Source: Elusimicrobia bacterium RIFCSPHIGHO2_02_FULL_57_9 (GTDB lineage Bacteria; Elusimicrobiota; Elusimicrobia; UBA1565; UBA9628). Taken from it: a stretch of DNA of 9,797 nt. This document shows, one piece after another, positions 1 to 5,806 of the stretch. Numbering within the stretch: the first letter of the stretch is position 1; every line of letters begins with the position of its first letter. The notes below the pieces were generated by a model that worked only from the letters and a program-made list of their open reading frames with translations, did no database searches and was not told the DNA's origin. Made by a program: the position numbers and the translations under genes. The stretch lies in the NCBI GenBank assembly GCA_001800015.1, contig MGUO01000052.1, positions 836-10,632 of the forward strand, written 5' to 3'.

Positions 1-238
1 CACAGGCAAGTCCCAAGCCCAAGGCCGCGGGCCGCAAGCCTCGCTGCTGCGTCCACGAGTCGATCACTTCGCCCAAATTCTTGATGAAAGCCGCGGGGCC
101 TTTTTCCGGCTGAGATGGAATCTGGGTTTGGCTCAGCAGCCGGCCGCGCCGGCCGGAGGCTTCGCAAGCCACGGCCGCCAACTTGGCGCAGGTGCCGCCG
201 ACGTCGATTCCAATGGCGGCTTTATGCCTGGGCGTCAT
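1..238 (-). CDS. ROK-family sugar kinase or transcriptional regulator, N-terminal fragment (runs off the left edge)
   Basis: Only the first 79 codons are present; the gene continues beyond position 1. The reading begins MTPRHKAAIGIDVGGTCAKL. The DVGGT segment at residues 12-16 is the N-terminal phosphate-binding loop of the ROK/glucokinase branch of the actin-like ATPase fold. Family members phosphorylate glucose or related hexoses, or act as sugar-responsive repressors. Repressors of the NagC/XylR type carry an N-terminal helix-turn-helix of about 80 residues, which is absent here, so a kinase such as glucokinase is more likely. The residue after GGT is Cys, where Asn or Lys is common. The ATG overlaps the folC stop by four bases (ATGA), so this is the last visible gene of the operon and is probably translationally coupled. 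The ExGH and zinc-cysteine motifs that would separate kinase from regulator lie outside the window. Confidence 0.85.
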   Translation of the reverse strand, partial: MTPRHKAAIGIDVGGTCAKLAAVACEASGRRGRLLSQTQIPSQPEKGPAAFIKNLGEVIDSWTQQRGLRPAALGLGLAC

Positions 239-1500
239 AGCAGTCGCGCGGCGCGCCCCACCAGATAGAAAGATCCGCAGATAACGGCTGTTTGAGGGCC
301 GCCGCGCTGCTTGCGCCAGGCCGCGATGGCGTCCTCGGGCTTGCCACCGACGATCACGCGCGAGCGCGGCGCCAAACGCCTGATCTGCCGGGCCAGCTCG
401 GCGGCATTAAGCGCCCGCGGACTTAAAGGCTCAACGGCGACCACATCGCGGCAATGAGCGGCCAACGGCTTAAGCAGCCCTTTGACATCCTTGTCTTTCA
501 TAATCCCCAAAATCCAGCGCGTCCGTCCGCCGGACCAGGGAGAAGACTTCCAGGTTTCGGCAAACTGCCTCATGGCCTCTGGATTGTGAGCGCCGTCAAG
601 TACCGCGATTTTCCTCCCCACTTCGCGCACCTCAAAGCGGCCGGGCCAATGCAACGAGGCAAGCCCCGCCTTCCACGCGGCCTCGCTGACTTTAAACCGG
701 CCGCGCAATCGGTCGAGAATGCTGCGGACCAGGGAAACATTGGACGCCTGGCAGCCGCCGAGCAGGCTCAAAGGAAATAGGACGCCTTGAGAGTCCCTCA
801 ATATTTGCAGGTTGGATCTCCAATCCATATCAATCGTTTCATAAGATTGGGGCACGATCATCAGCGGCGAGCGCAAGGCCCGGGCTCGGCCGGCGATGAC
901 GCGCAAGGCCGCCGTATCTAAATTAGGGCAGAAAACGGGACGGCCCGGCTTGATAATGCCGGCCTTTTCCCGGGCGATAGCCGAAAGCGTCGAACCGAGA
1001 AACTGCGTGTGATCCAAAGCGATGGAAGCGATAGCGCTGGCCAGAGGCTTATCGATAACATTGGTGGCATCCAGCCTTCCCCCCAACCCGGTTTCGAGAA
1101 TAGCGACATCCACGGAATTTTCCTTAAACCATTGAAAAGCGACGGAGGTGAGAAGCTCGAAATAAGTTAAGCGGTTTCCCGGATCGGTTTGCAGGGTTCT
1201 AACCATCAGACGGGCAAAATCCGCTCGCGCTATCCAGCGGCCGTTGATCCTGATTCTTTCCCTCACATCAAATAGGTGGGGGGAGTAATAAAATCCCGTC
1301 TTATAGCCCGCTTTCCTTAAAACCGAATCAAGAATGGCGCAGACCGAACCCTTGCCGTTGGTCCCCGCCACGTGAATGCAGGACAAGCCCTTATGGGGGT
1401 TTTTAAGCCGCGCCAAATGCCGGCGCACCCGGTCTAAACCCAGCTCGATTTTGGTTTCCTGCCTCCGTTCCAGGGCCTCCAGCGCCTGTGGATAGTTCAT
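235..1500 (-). CDS. folC: Bifunctional dihydrofolate synthase / folylpolyglutamate synthase
   Basis: A cytoplasmic Mur-ligase-superfamily enzyme that adds glutamate to dihydropteroate and/or extends the gamma-glutamyl tail of reduced folates using ATP. The 421 residues match the usual family length. Visible motifs are the ATP-binding loop HVAGTNGKGS (43-52), TGLGGRLDATNV (137-148), LDHTQFLG (162-169), EKAGIIKPG (178-186), WPGRFEV (285-291), the C-terminal-domain motif LDGAHNPEAM (301-310) and ICGSFYLVG (407-415). From sequence alone I cannot say whether it has both activities or only one. The ATG overlaps the murA stop (ATGA) and has no clear Shine-Dalgarno, so translation is probably coupled to murA. 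Its own stop overlaps the start of the ROK gene in the same way. Confidence 0.96.
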   Translation of the reverse strand: MNYPQALEALERRQETKIELGLDRVRRHLARLKNPHKGLSCIHVAGTNGKGSVCAILDSVLRKAGYKTGFYYSPHLFDVRERIRINGRWIARADFARLMVRTLQTDPGNRLTYFELLTSVAFQWFKENSVDVAILETGLGGRLDATNVIDKPLASAIASIALDHTQFLGSTLSAIAREKAGIIKPGRPVFCPNLDTAALRVIAGRARALRSPLMIVPQSYETIDMDWRSNLQILRDSQGVLFPLSLLGGCQASNVSLVRSILDRLRGRFKVSEAAWKAGLASLHWPGRFEVREVGRKIAVLDGAHNPEAMRQFAETWKSSPWSGGRTRWILGIMKDKDVKGLLKPLAAHCRDVVAVEPLSPRALNAAELARQIRRLAPRSRVIVGGKPEDAIAAWRKQRGGPQTAVICGSFYLVGRAARLL

Positions 1501-2753
1501 CTTTTGACCCGGCGTATGCGCGCGCCGACTCGGCGCAGCTTGAATTCCACTCTTTCGTAGCCGCGGTCGATATGATAGACGCGCTGCAGAACCGTGCGGC
1601 CATGCGCGGCCAGCGCCGCGATCAAAAGCCCCGCGCCCGCGCGAATGTCCGAGGCCATGATCGGCGCGCCATGAAGCTGCGCAACCCCGGTGATGATCGC
1701 GTTATTGCCGCCCACGCCGATCTGGGCGCCCATGCGCGCCAACTCGGCCGAGTGCAGGAAGCGATTTTCGAAAACAGTTTCCTTGACGCGGCTTCGCCCC
1801 TGGGCAGAGCACATCCAGGACATCCAAGGGGCCTGCAAATCCGTGGGAAACCCGGGATAAGGCGCGGTGTCCACGGCCACCGCGCGCGGCCTGCCCGTCA
1901 TGGAAATTTGCAGCCCTCCGGCAATCGCCTTGATGAGCGCGCCGCCGGAGCGCATTTTATCGATCAAGGCTCCCAAATGCCGGCCCTCGGCGCCCAACAG
2001 GCGCAAATTGCCTCTTGTAGCGGCGGCGGCTAAAAGAAAGGTGCCGGCTTCTATGCGATCCGGTATCACGCAATGGCGGCAGCCCTTAAGCCTCAGCGTC
2101 CCGCGGATTTTAACCACCGGCGTGCCGGCGCCGCTGACATGGGCTCCGAGCCGGTTTAGAAAACGGCCGAGATCCTCGATCTCCGGCTCGCATGCCGCGT
2201 TTTGAATAACGGTCAAGCCGCTCACGGCGCAGGCGGCCATCATGAGGTTTTCCGTGGCCCCCACGCTGGGAAATGTAAAGCGCAGACGGCGGGGCTTTAA
2301 GGCGGGAGCGCTGAGAATAATGTCGCCGTGATCGGCGATGCGGCGCGCGCCCATATCCGCAAAACCCTGCAGGTGGATGTCGATCGGACGCAGGCCGATG
2401 GCGCAGCCTCCGGGGATAGGCACGCGCACCAGGCCGAAGCGGGCCAAAAGCGGCCCGGCGGCCAGCACGGAAGCGCGCATTTGCTTGACTAAGTCGTAAG
2501 GGGCCTGGGTTTTGAGCGAACCCTTGGATGTAACCCGCACCGAGTTTCCCCGCAGCTCGACCTTCTTGCCCAGGCTTTCCAGAAGGCGCAGGGTGGTGCG
2601 GATATCGCGCAGCAGGACCGGCACATTGTCAATGACGCAGGGATCGTCGGTAAGAAGGGTGGCGATAAGAATGGGCAGGGCCGCGTTTTTGGAACCGCTG
2701 ACGCGCACGCTGCCGCGCAAGGGGCGAGCGCCTTCTATGATGAATTGATCCAC
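1497..2753 (-). CDS. murA: UDP-N-acetylglucosamine 1-carboxyvinyltransferase
   Basis: Transfers enolpyruvate from PEP to UDP-GlcNAc, the first committed step of peptidoglycan synthesis, in the cytoplasm. The protein is 418 residues, against 419 in E. coli. The key residues align by eye with the E. coli enzyme: Lys22-Asn23 in SGSKNAALP, the catalytic loop Cys117 in PGGCAIG (the fosfomycin target, equivalent to Cys115), Arg122, Asp305 in FPTDLQ, Glu329 in ETVFENRF and Arg397 in YHIDRGYER. Keeping Cys rather than Asp predicts fosfomycin sensitivity at the target level. The start codon is GTG (2753-2751). It is preferred because MurA proteins normally begin with a few residues before the xxFxIxG strand, and no ATG lies nearby. 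It starts 9 bases after the prmC stop with only a weak ribosome-binding site, and its stop overlaps folC. Confidence 0.97.
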   Translation of the reverse strand: MDQFIIEGARPLRGSVRVSGSKNAALPILIATLLTDDPCVIDNVPVLLRDIRTTLRLLESLGKKVELRGNSVRVTSKGSLKTQAPYDLVKQMRASVLAAGPLLARFGLVRVPIPGGCAIGLRPIDIHLQGFADMGARRIADHGDIILSAPALKPRRLRFTFPSVGATENLMMAACAVSGLTVIQNAACEPEIEDLGRFLNRLGAHVSGAGTPVVKIRGTLRLKGCRHCVIPDRIEAGTFLLAAAATRGNLRLLGAEGRHLGALIDKMRSGGALIKAIAGGLQISMTGRPRAVAVDTAPYPGFPTDLQAPWMSWMCSAQGRSRVKETVFENRFLHSAELARMGAQIGVGGNNAIITGVAQLHGAPIMASDIRAGAGLLIAALAAHGRTVLQRVYHIDRGYERVEFKLRRVGARIRRVKR

Positions 2754-2762
2754 GGATTGGGG

Positions 2763-3635
2763 CTAATCTATCATTTTTGCGATGACGATACGGTCTCGGT
2801 CTTGCAGGTCTTTTCGGATGAGCGGTTTTAAGAAACCCCGCTGCGCGAGAAGCGATTTAACGGCCGATTCCTGATTGGAGCCGATCTCCAAAACCAGAGC
2901 GCCCGTTGGCTTCAATACGTTCGGAGCTTCTTTAATAATGGCGCGAATAGCCGCAAGCCCATCGGCTCCCCCATCCAGCGCCAGAAAAGGTTCTTTGCGG
3001 ACTTCAGCCTCCAGAAGCTCTAAATCGGGAGTCGGGATATAGGGCGGATTGGAAATGACCAGATCGATATTTTTTTGCGGCCAGGGCGAGAACAGGTCCT
3101 GCTCGTTGAACCAAATATAGGGGCTGCGGCCGCAGATTCCCGCGTTTTTGCGGGCCAGGACCAGCGCGGCGGGGCTGATATCGGTGGCCTCGATGACGGC
3201 ATTGGGAAGCAGGCGGCTTAAAGCGATGGAAACGCACCCGCTGCCCGTTCCGATTTCAAGGATTTCCAGAGCCTCCTGCTTGCGGGTTGTAAATAGTTCG
3301 GCCGCCTCCAGGGTCAACTCTTCAGTTTCTGGGCGCGGGATAAGGACGCTGTCATCGACTTCTATATTCAAATCCATGAAAGGCTGGCAGCCTAAAACAT
3401 AAGCCAACGGGATGCGCCGGCCGCGAAGCCCGACTAAACGCTGGAATAAGGAACTCTGAATAGGGGTTAACCGCCGCTGCGAATTGAGCCGGACTTCGTT
3501 TCGTCCGGTTCTCAGGATATGCGCCATGATCAGCTCGGCGTTGACCCGGGCCTCCGGCACGCAGCGCGCGCAAAAGGCTGCGACAGCCTCCTCCAGCCAT
3601 TCTCCGATCGTCTGCGGCGAGGTTTGTACCGTCAT
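2763..3635 (-). CDS. prmC: Peptide chain release factor N5-glutamine methyltransferase
   Basis: Methylates the Gln of the GGQ motif in release factors 1 and 2 using S-adenosylmethionine, which raises peptide-release efficiency. The N-terminal helical substrate-binding domain spans about residues 1-80. The linker segment F86-L107 carries the characteristic VLIPRPETEEL (97-107). The Rossmann methyltransferase domain follows, with the SAM loop EIGTGSG (127-133), the acidic ATD at 150-152 and the catalytic NPPYIP (196-201), which marks N-methylation of planar amide or amine groups. The length of 290 residues is normal. The ATG overlaps the prfA stop (ATGA), putting the methyltransferase directly behind the gene for its substrate. 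This is a common arrangement and supports the assignment over generic HemK-like methyltransferases. Confidence 0.96.
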   Translation of the reverse strand: MTVQTSPQTIGEWLEEAVAAFCARCVPEARVNAELIMAHILRTGRNEVRLNSQRRLTPIQSSLFQRLVGLRGRRIPLAYVLGCQPFMDLNIEVDDSVLIPRPETEELTLEAAELFTTRKQEALEILEIGTGSGCVSIALSRLLPNAVIEATDISPAALVLARKNAGICGRSPYIWFNEQDLFSPWPQKNIDLVISNPPYIPTPDLELLEAEVRKEPFLALDGGADGLAAIRAIIKEAPNVLKPTGALVLEIGSNQESAVKSLLAQRGFLKPLIRKDLQDRDRIVIAKMID

Positions 3636-4687
3636 GAGAGGCCCATAACCCTGCGCTGAGATTCCTGGCGCAGGGCTTCCAGAATAGGGCCTAATTCGCC
3701 CTCCATGATGGCGGGCAGATTGTACCAGGAGCGCTCAAGCCGGTGCTCGGTCAAGCGGTTTTGCGGAAAATTATAGGTGCGTATTTTCTCGGATCGCTCC
3801 CCGGTGCCGACCTGGCTGCGCCGGGCCTGGGTATTTTCGGCCGCGCAGCGCTGCCGTTCGGCATCGGCCAACTTGGCCGCCAGCATTTTCATGGCCTTCA
3901 TTTTATTTTTGAGCTGGGAGCGCTCTTCCTGGCATTGCACCACCAAGCCCGTCGGCAGATGAGTGATGCGAATGGCGGTCTCAACCTTGTTGACGTTCTG
4001 GCCGCCCGCTCCCCCGGAGCGGTAGGTGTCGATTTTCAGGTCCCCGGGATCTATGGAAACCTCGACTTCCAAAGCCTCCGGCATCACGGCCACGGTCACC
4101 GTTGAGGTGTGAATCCTCCCTGAAGCCTCGGTTTGGGGTACGCGCTGCACGCGGTGCACGCCCCCCTCATGGCGCAGCCAGCAGTAAACCCCCTGGCCTT
4201 GAATGAAGATCACTCCCTGCTTGAGGCCCTTAAGCCCGGTGGCGTTGGCTTCCATGAGTTCCACTTTCCACCCGTGCGCCTCGCCGAAGCGGGTATAGGC
4301 GCGCAAAAGCTCGGCGGCAAACAAGGCCGCCTCTTCGCCGCCGGCCCCGGCCCGGACCTCCAGAAATACGTTCTTGGATTCCAAGGGATCCTTGGGCAGA
4401 AGCTCCTGGCGTATCTTGAGTTCCAAATCCTTGGCTCTTTGCGCCAGCTGAGGTTTTTCTGCCTGAGCCAGTTGCTGCATTTCCTTGTCGCGACCGGCGA
4501 TCATGGCCTCGAGCTCCTTAAGCTCGGCCTCGATTTTTCGAAGCTCACACAGCTGGGCGATCAGGGGAGAAAGTTCGGAATGCCGGCGGGAAAGTTCTCT
4601 GAGCTCGTTGGGCGAAACGCCCCCCCGGCTTAGTTTTTCCTCAATCAGCCGGTATTCGGCCTGAATCTTGGAGAGTTGGGCATCCAT
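3632..4687 (-). CDS. prfA: Peptide chain release factor 1
   Basis: Recognises UAA and UAG in the ribosomal A site and triggers hydrolysis of peptidyl-tRNA. The 351 residues are close to the family's usual 355-360. The N-terminal part (about 1-95) is a charged helical region. The stop-codon-reading tripeptide of RF1 (PxT) is PQT at 184-186, within VHRVQRVPQTEASGRIHTS; RF2 would have SPF there. The catalytic loop GGAGGQ is at 225-230, with the PrmC-methylated Gln at 230. No internal frameshift is seen, unlike the programmed frameshift typical of prfB. The start at 4687 gives the expected N-terminus. A perfect hairpin ends 7 bases upstream of this ATG and contains the only G-rich stretch that could serve as a ribosome-binding site. 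Confidence 0.97.
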   Translation of the reverse strand: MDAQLSKIQAEYRLIEEKLSRGGVSPNELRELSRRHSELSPLIAQLCELRKIEAELKELEAMIAGRDKEMQQLAQAEKPQLAQRAKDLELKIRQELLPKDPLESKNVFLEVRAGAGGEEAALFAAELLRAYTRFGEAHGWKVELMEANATGLKGLKQGVIFIQGQGVYCWLRHEGGVHRVQRVPQTEASGRIHTSTVTVAVMPEALEVEVSIDPGDLKIDTYRSGGAGGQNVNKVETAIRITHLPTGLVVQCQEERSQLKNKMKAMKMLAAKLADAERQRCAAENTQARRSQVGTGERSEKIRTYNFPQNRLTEHRLERSWYNLPAIMEGELGPILEALRQESQRRVMGLS

Positions 4688-4694
4688 AAAATAT

Positions 4695-4723
4695 AACCCC
4701 GATTGGTATTGTCAATCGGGGTT
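4695..4723 (-). terminator. Hairpin between rpmE and prfA: candidate terminator or attenuator
   Basis: On the minus strand this reads as arm AACCCCGATTG, a 7-base loop ACAATAC, and the complementary arm CAATCGGGGTT: a perfect 11-bp stem followed by ATATTTT and then the prfA ATG. It lies 14 bases after the rpmE stop. The stable stem with a short, imperfect T-tract resembles a partial rho-independent terminator for rpmE. Its 3' arm also holds the GGGG placed about where a Shine-Dalgarno for prfA would be, so it could instead dampen prfA translation. Which role applies is inference. Confidence 0.7.
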
Positions 4724-4737
4724 CCTCTAAAAGCAAG

Positions 4738-5091
4738 CTAAGCCGCTTTTGCCGCCTTCTTGGCCGGCTTCTTCGCTGGTTTTTCTTCTTTTTTCGGCGC
4801 CGTGGACAGGGTCTTTCTCTTGGCGGCCCCGCCCACATGCACTATTTTCTTGACGGTGGTCTTGACCGGCTTGCGCACGACGGTCTTGCCTTCCGTGGAG
4901 GAGTAGCGCTTCTTAAAGCGTTCCACGCGGCCGGCGGTGTCGACCAGCCTCTGCTGGCCGGTATAAAACGGATGGCAGCCGGAGCAAATTTCCAATTTGA
5001 TCAGCTCCTTGGTGGAGCGGGTCTCGAAGGCGTTGCCGCACGCGCAGATGACCTTGGAGTTGACGTAAAGGGGATGAATCCCTGCTTTCAT
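4738..5091 (-). CDS. rpmE: 50S ribosomal protein L31, zinc-binding type, with a long Lys/Ala-rich C-terminal tail
   Basis: The core L31 domain (about residues 1-64) begins MKAGIHPLYV and contains CACGN (Cys16, Cys18), EICSGCHPFYTGQQR (Cys36, Cys39) and GRVERFKKRY. The four cysteines in CxC...CxxC mark the zinc-containing (C+) form, generally used when zinc is available. Classical L31 is about 65-85 residues. This one is 117 because of a basic low-complexity tail of about 50 residues (67-117) rich in Lys, Ala, Val and Pro, ending in repeated AKK/KPAKKAAK units. The tail looks disordered and is probably rRNA-binding, though that is inference. It is the first gene of the minus-strand operon, with a clear ribosome-binding site and a strong extended -10 promoter just upstream. 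Confidence 0.96.
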   Translation of the reverse strand: MKAGIHPLYVNSKVICACGNAFETRSTKELIKLEICSGCHPFYTGQQRLVDTAGRVERFKKRYSSTEGKTVVRKPVKTTVKKIVHVGGAAKRKTLSTAPKKEEKPAKKPAKKAAKAA

Positions 5092-5095
5092 GTTA

Positions 5096-5100
5096 TCCTC
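5096..5100 (-). promoter_or_regulatory. Shine-Dalgarno of rpmE
   Basis: On the minus strand GAGGA lies 4 bases before the rpmE ATG. It fixes the start at 5091 and is the only convincing Shine-Dalgarno I could find before a gene in this window. Confidence 0.75.
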
Positions 5101-5116
5101 GAATGGTTGAAGTTAT

Positions 5117-5145
5117 TTGATTATATCATATTGACGTTTTAAAAT
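5117..5145 (+). promoter_or_regulatory. Candidate plus-strand promoter for the small secreted-protein gene
   Basis: TTGATT (5117-5122) and TAAAAT (5140-5145) are separated by exactly 17 bases and match the sigma-70 boxes at 4/6 and 5/6 positions. The predicted transcript start is near 5152, immediately before an ATG at 5153 and about 76 bases before the preferred ATG at 5228. It overlaps the divergent rpmE -10 element. The region is AT-rich, so a chance match is possible. Confidence 0.4.
5120..5128 (-). promoter_or_regulatory. Extended -10 promoter of rpmE and the downstream operon
   Basis: The minus strand reads TGATATAAT, a perfect TGnTATAAT extended -10 element. No good -35 box sits 16-18 bases upstream (the best is GAAATT or TGAAAT), which is usual for extended -10 promoters. 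The predicted transcript start is near 5113, giving a leader of about 22 bases that contains the GAGGA ribosome-binding site. This is the most likely promoter for rpmE, and for prfA through the ROK gene if transcription reads past the intergenic hairpin. Confidence 0.65.
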
Positions 5146-5227
5146 TTCAGCTATGACCCAAAAGACCTATATGTATTTGGGCCTTTGGACACTGGCTCTT
5201 GTTTGGGCCAGTCCCTACACTATTCGC

Positions 5228-5764
5228 ATGGATAAAATCGTGGGATTTATTCTATTGCAGATTGCCGCACTGTCATTCGTGGCTCCCATCTGGGCCGCCG
5301 GCGAAATGCAGCCGCTGACAAAAAACGATAAAAAATTTATGCAATCGATGGACATCCGCTGCGAAAGTTCCGGTATTTTCGATGGCGGTTATGGCATCAG
5401 TATTTACTCCGAGAACGGAGATTTTTTTGCCTGGGTTTGCACTCGAAACTTCGGCGGCTGCATGCCTATCGGCAAACTGGGGCAGCTTAGGCCAATTGCG
5501 GTCTCCATCGGCGTCATCGGAAAAACAGAAACCGGCGGGGCTAGTAAACTTAATATCGTCTCAAAAGAAACTGATCCGATTCTTAATGTAGAACTGGAGA
5601 TCACGCTCCGGCGACAGGACCCTAAATCCGAACATCCCTCTTATCCGGGAGAAATCAAGAAATTCCAAGGCAAACAAGCTTCGGAAGAACTGGACTGCAC
5701 CTTTTCGCGCTCTCATCCGCGCCAGCGCGGGTGGATTTCAAAAAGCGATTCATTTAGCAGGTAA
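5228..5764 (+). CDS. Small secreted protein of unknown function with four cysteines
   Basis: I do not recognise a family. From the ATG at 5228 the product is 178 residues. It starts with a convincing Sec signal peptide: MDK, then a hydrophobic core IVGFILLQIAALSFV, then a small-residue cleavage region around WAAG at about residues 22-25. The mature part is about 153 residues with four cysteines (45, 71, 78, 157), enough for two disulfides if exported. It looks beta-rich and soluble, with no membrane segment or lipobox. An in-frame ATG at 5153 would add 25 residues containing another hydrophobic stretch; I prefer 5228 because the signal peptide begins there. Neither ATG has a clear Shine-Dalgarno. 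The gene is divergent from rpmE and convergent with the S9 peptidase gene (42-base gap), so it is probably transcribed alone. No obvious terminator follows it. Confidence 0.65.
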   Translation: MDKIVGFILLQIAALSFVAPIWAAGEMQPLTKNDKKFMQSMDIRCESSGIFDGGYGISIYSENGDFFAWVCTRNFGGCMPIGKLGQLRPIAVSIGVIGKTETGGASKLNIVSKETDPILNVELEITLRRQDPKSEHPSYPGEIKKFQGKQASEELDCTFSRSHPRQRGWISKSDSFSR

Positions 5765-5806
5765 TTTTGATACCAAGGTGACCCAAACGGCGGGACGACT
5801 TCGAAG

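Noticed and set aside
139..156. GC-rich near-palindrome (ccggccgcgccggccgg region)
   Set aside because: Not a perfect inverted repeat. It lies within the ROK coding region, where Ala-Ser-Gly-Arg-Arg-Gly-Arg codons explain it.
184..186. Hint of a changed stop-codon assignment from RF1's PQT tripeptide (protein residues 184-186 of prfA)
   Set aside because: RF1 proteins vary at the middle position of PxT. The window's genes end in TAA, TAG and TGA with no in-frame internal stops, so the standard code fits. The coordinates given here are residue numbers, not bases.
1488..2033. A long plus-strand open frame (181 codons) opposite murA
   Set aside because: It lies wholly antisense to murA, whose catalytic residues are intact. 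Its composition is Arg/Ala/Gly-rich with no recognisable motif, as expected for a shadow frame in GC-rich DNA.
4133..4633. A plus-strand open frame (166 codons) opposite prfA
   Set aside because: Antisense to a complete release factor gene. The Leu/Gly-rich translation mirrors the Glu/Lys coiled-coil codons on the other strand, and there is no start signal.
5176..5209. Short direct repeat tttgggcc (5176-5183 and 5202-5209) and a loose cccaaa/tttggg pair near it
   Set aside because: Only two 8-base copies and a 6-bp stem with a 13-base loop; too short to call a regulatory site or repeat array.
5765..5806. Possible bidirectional terminator between the convergent small gene and the peptidase gene
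   Set aside because: The 42 bases contain only a short cttcgaag palindrome, with no stable stem and no T-tract on either strand.
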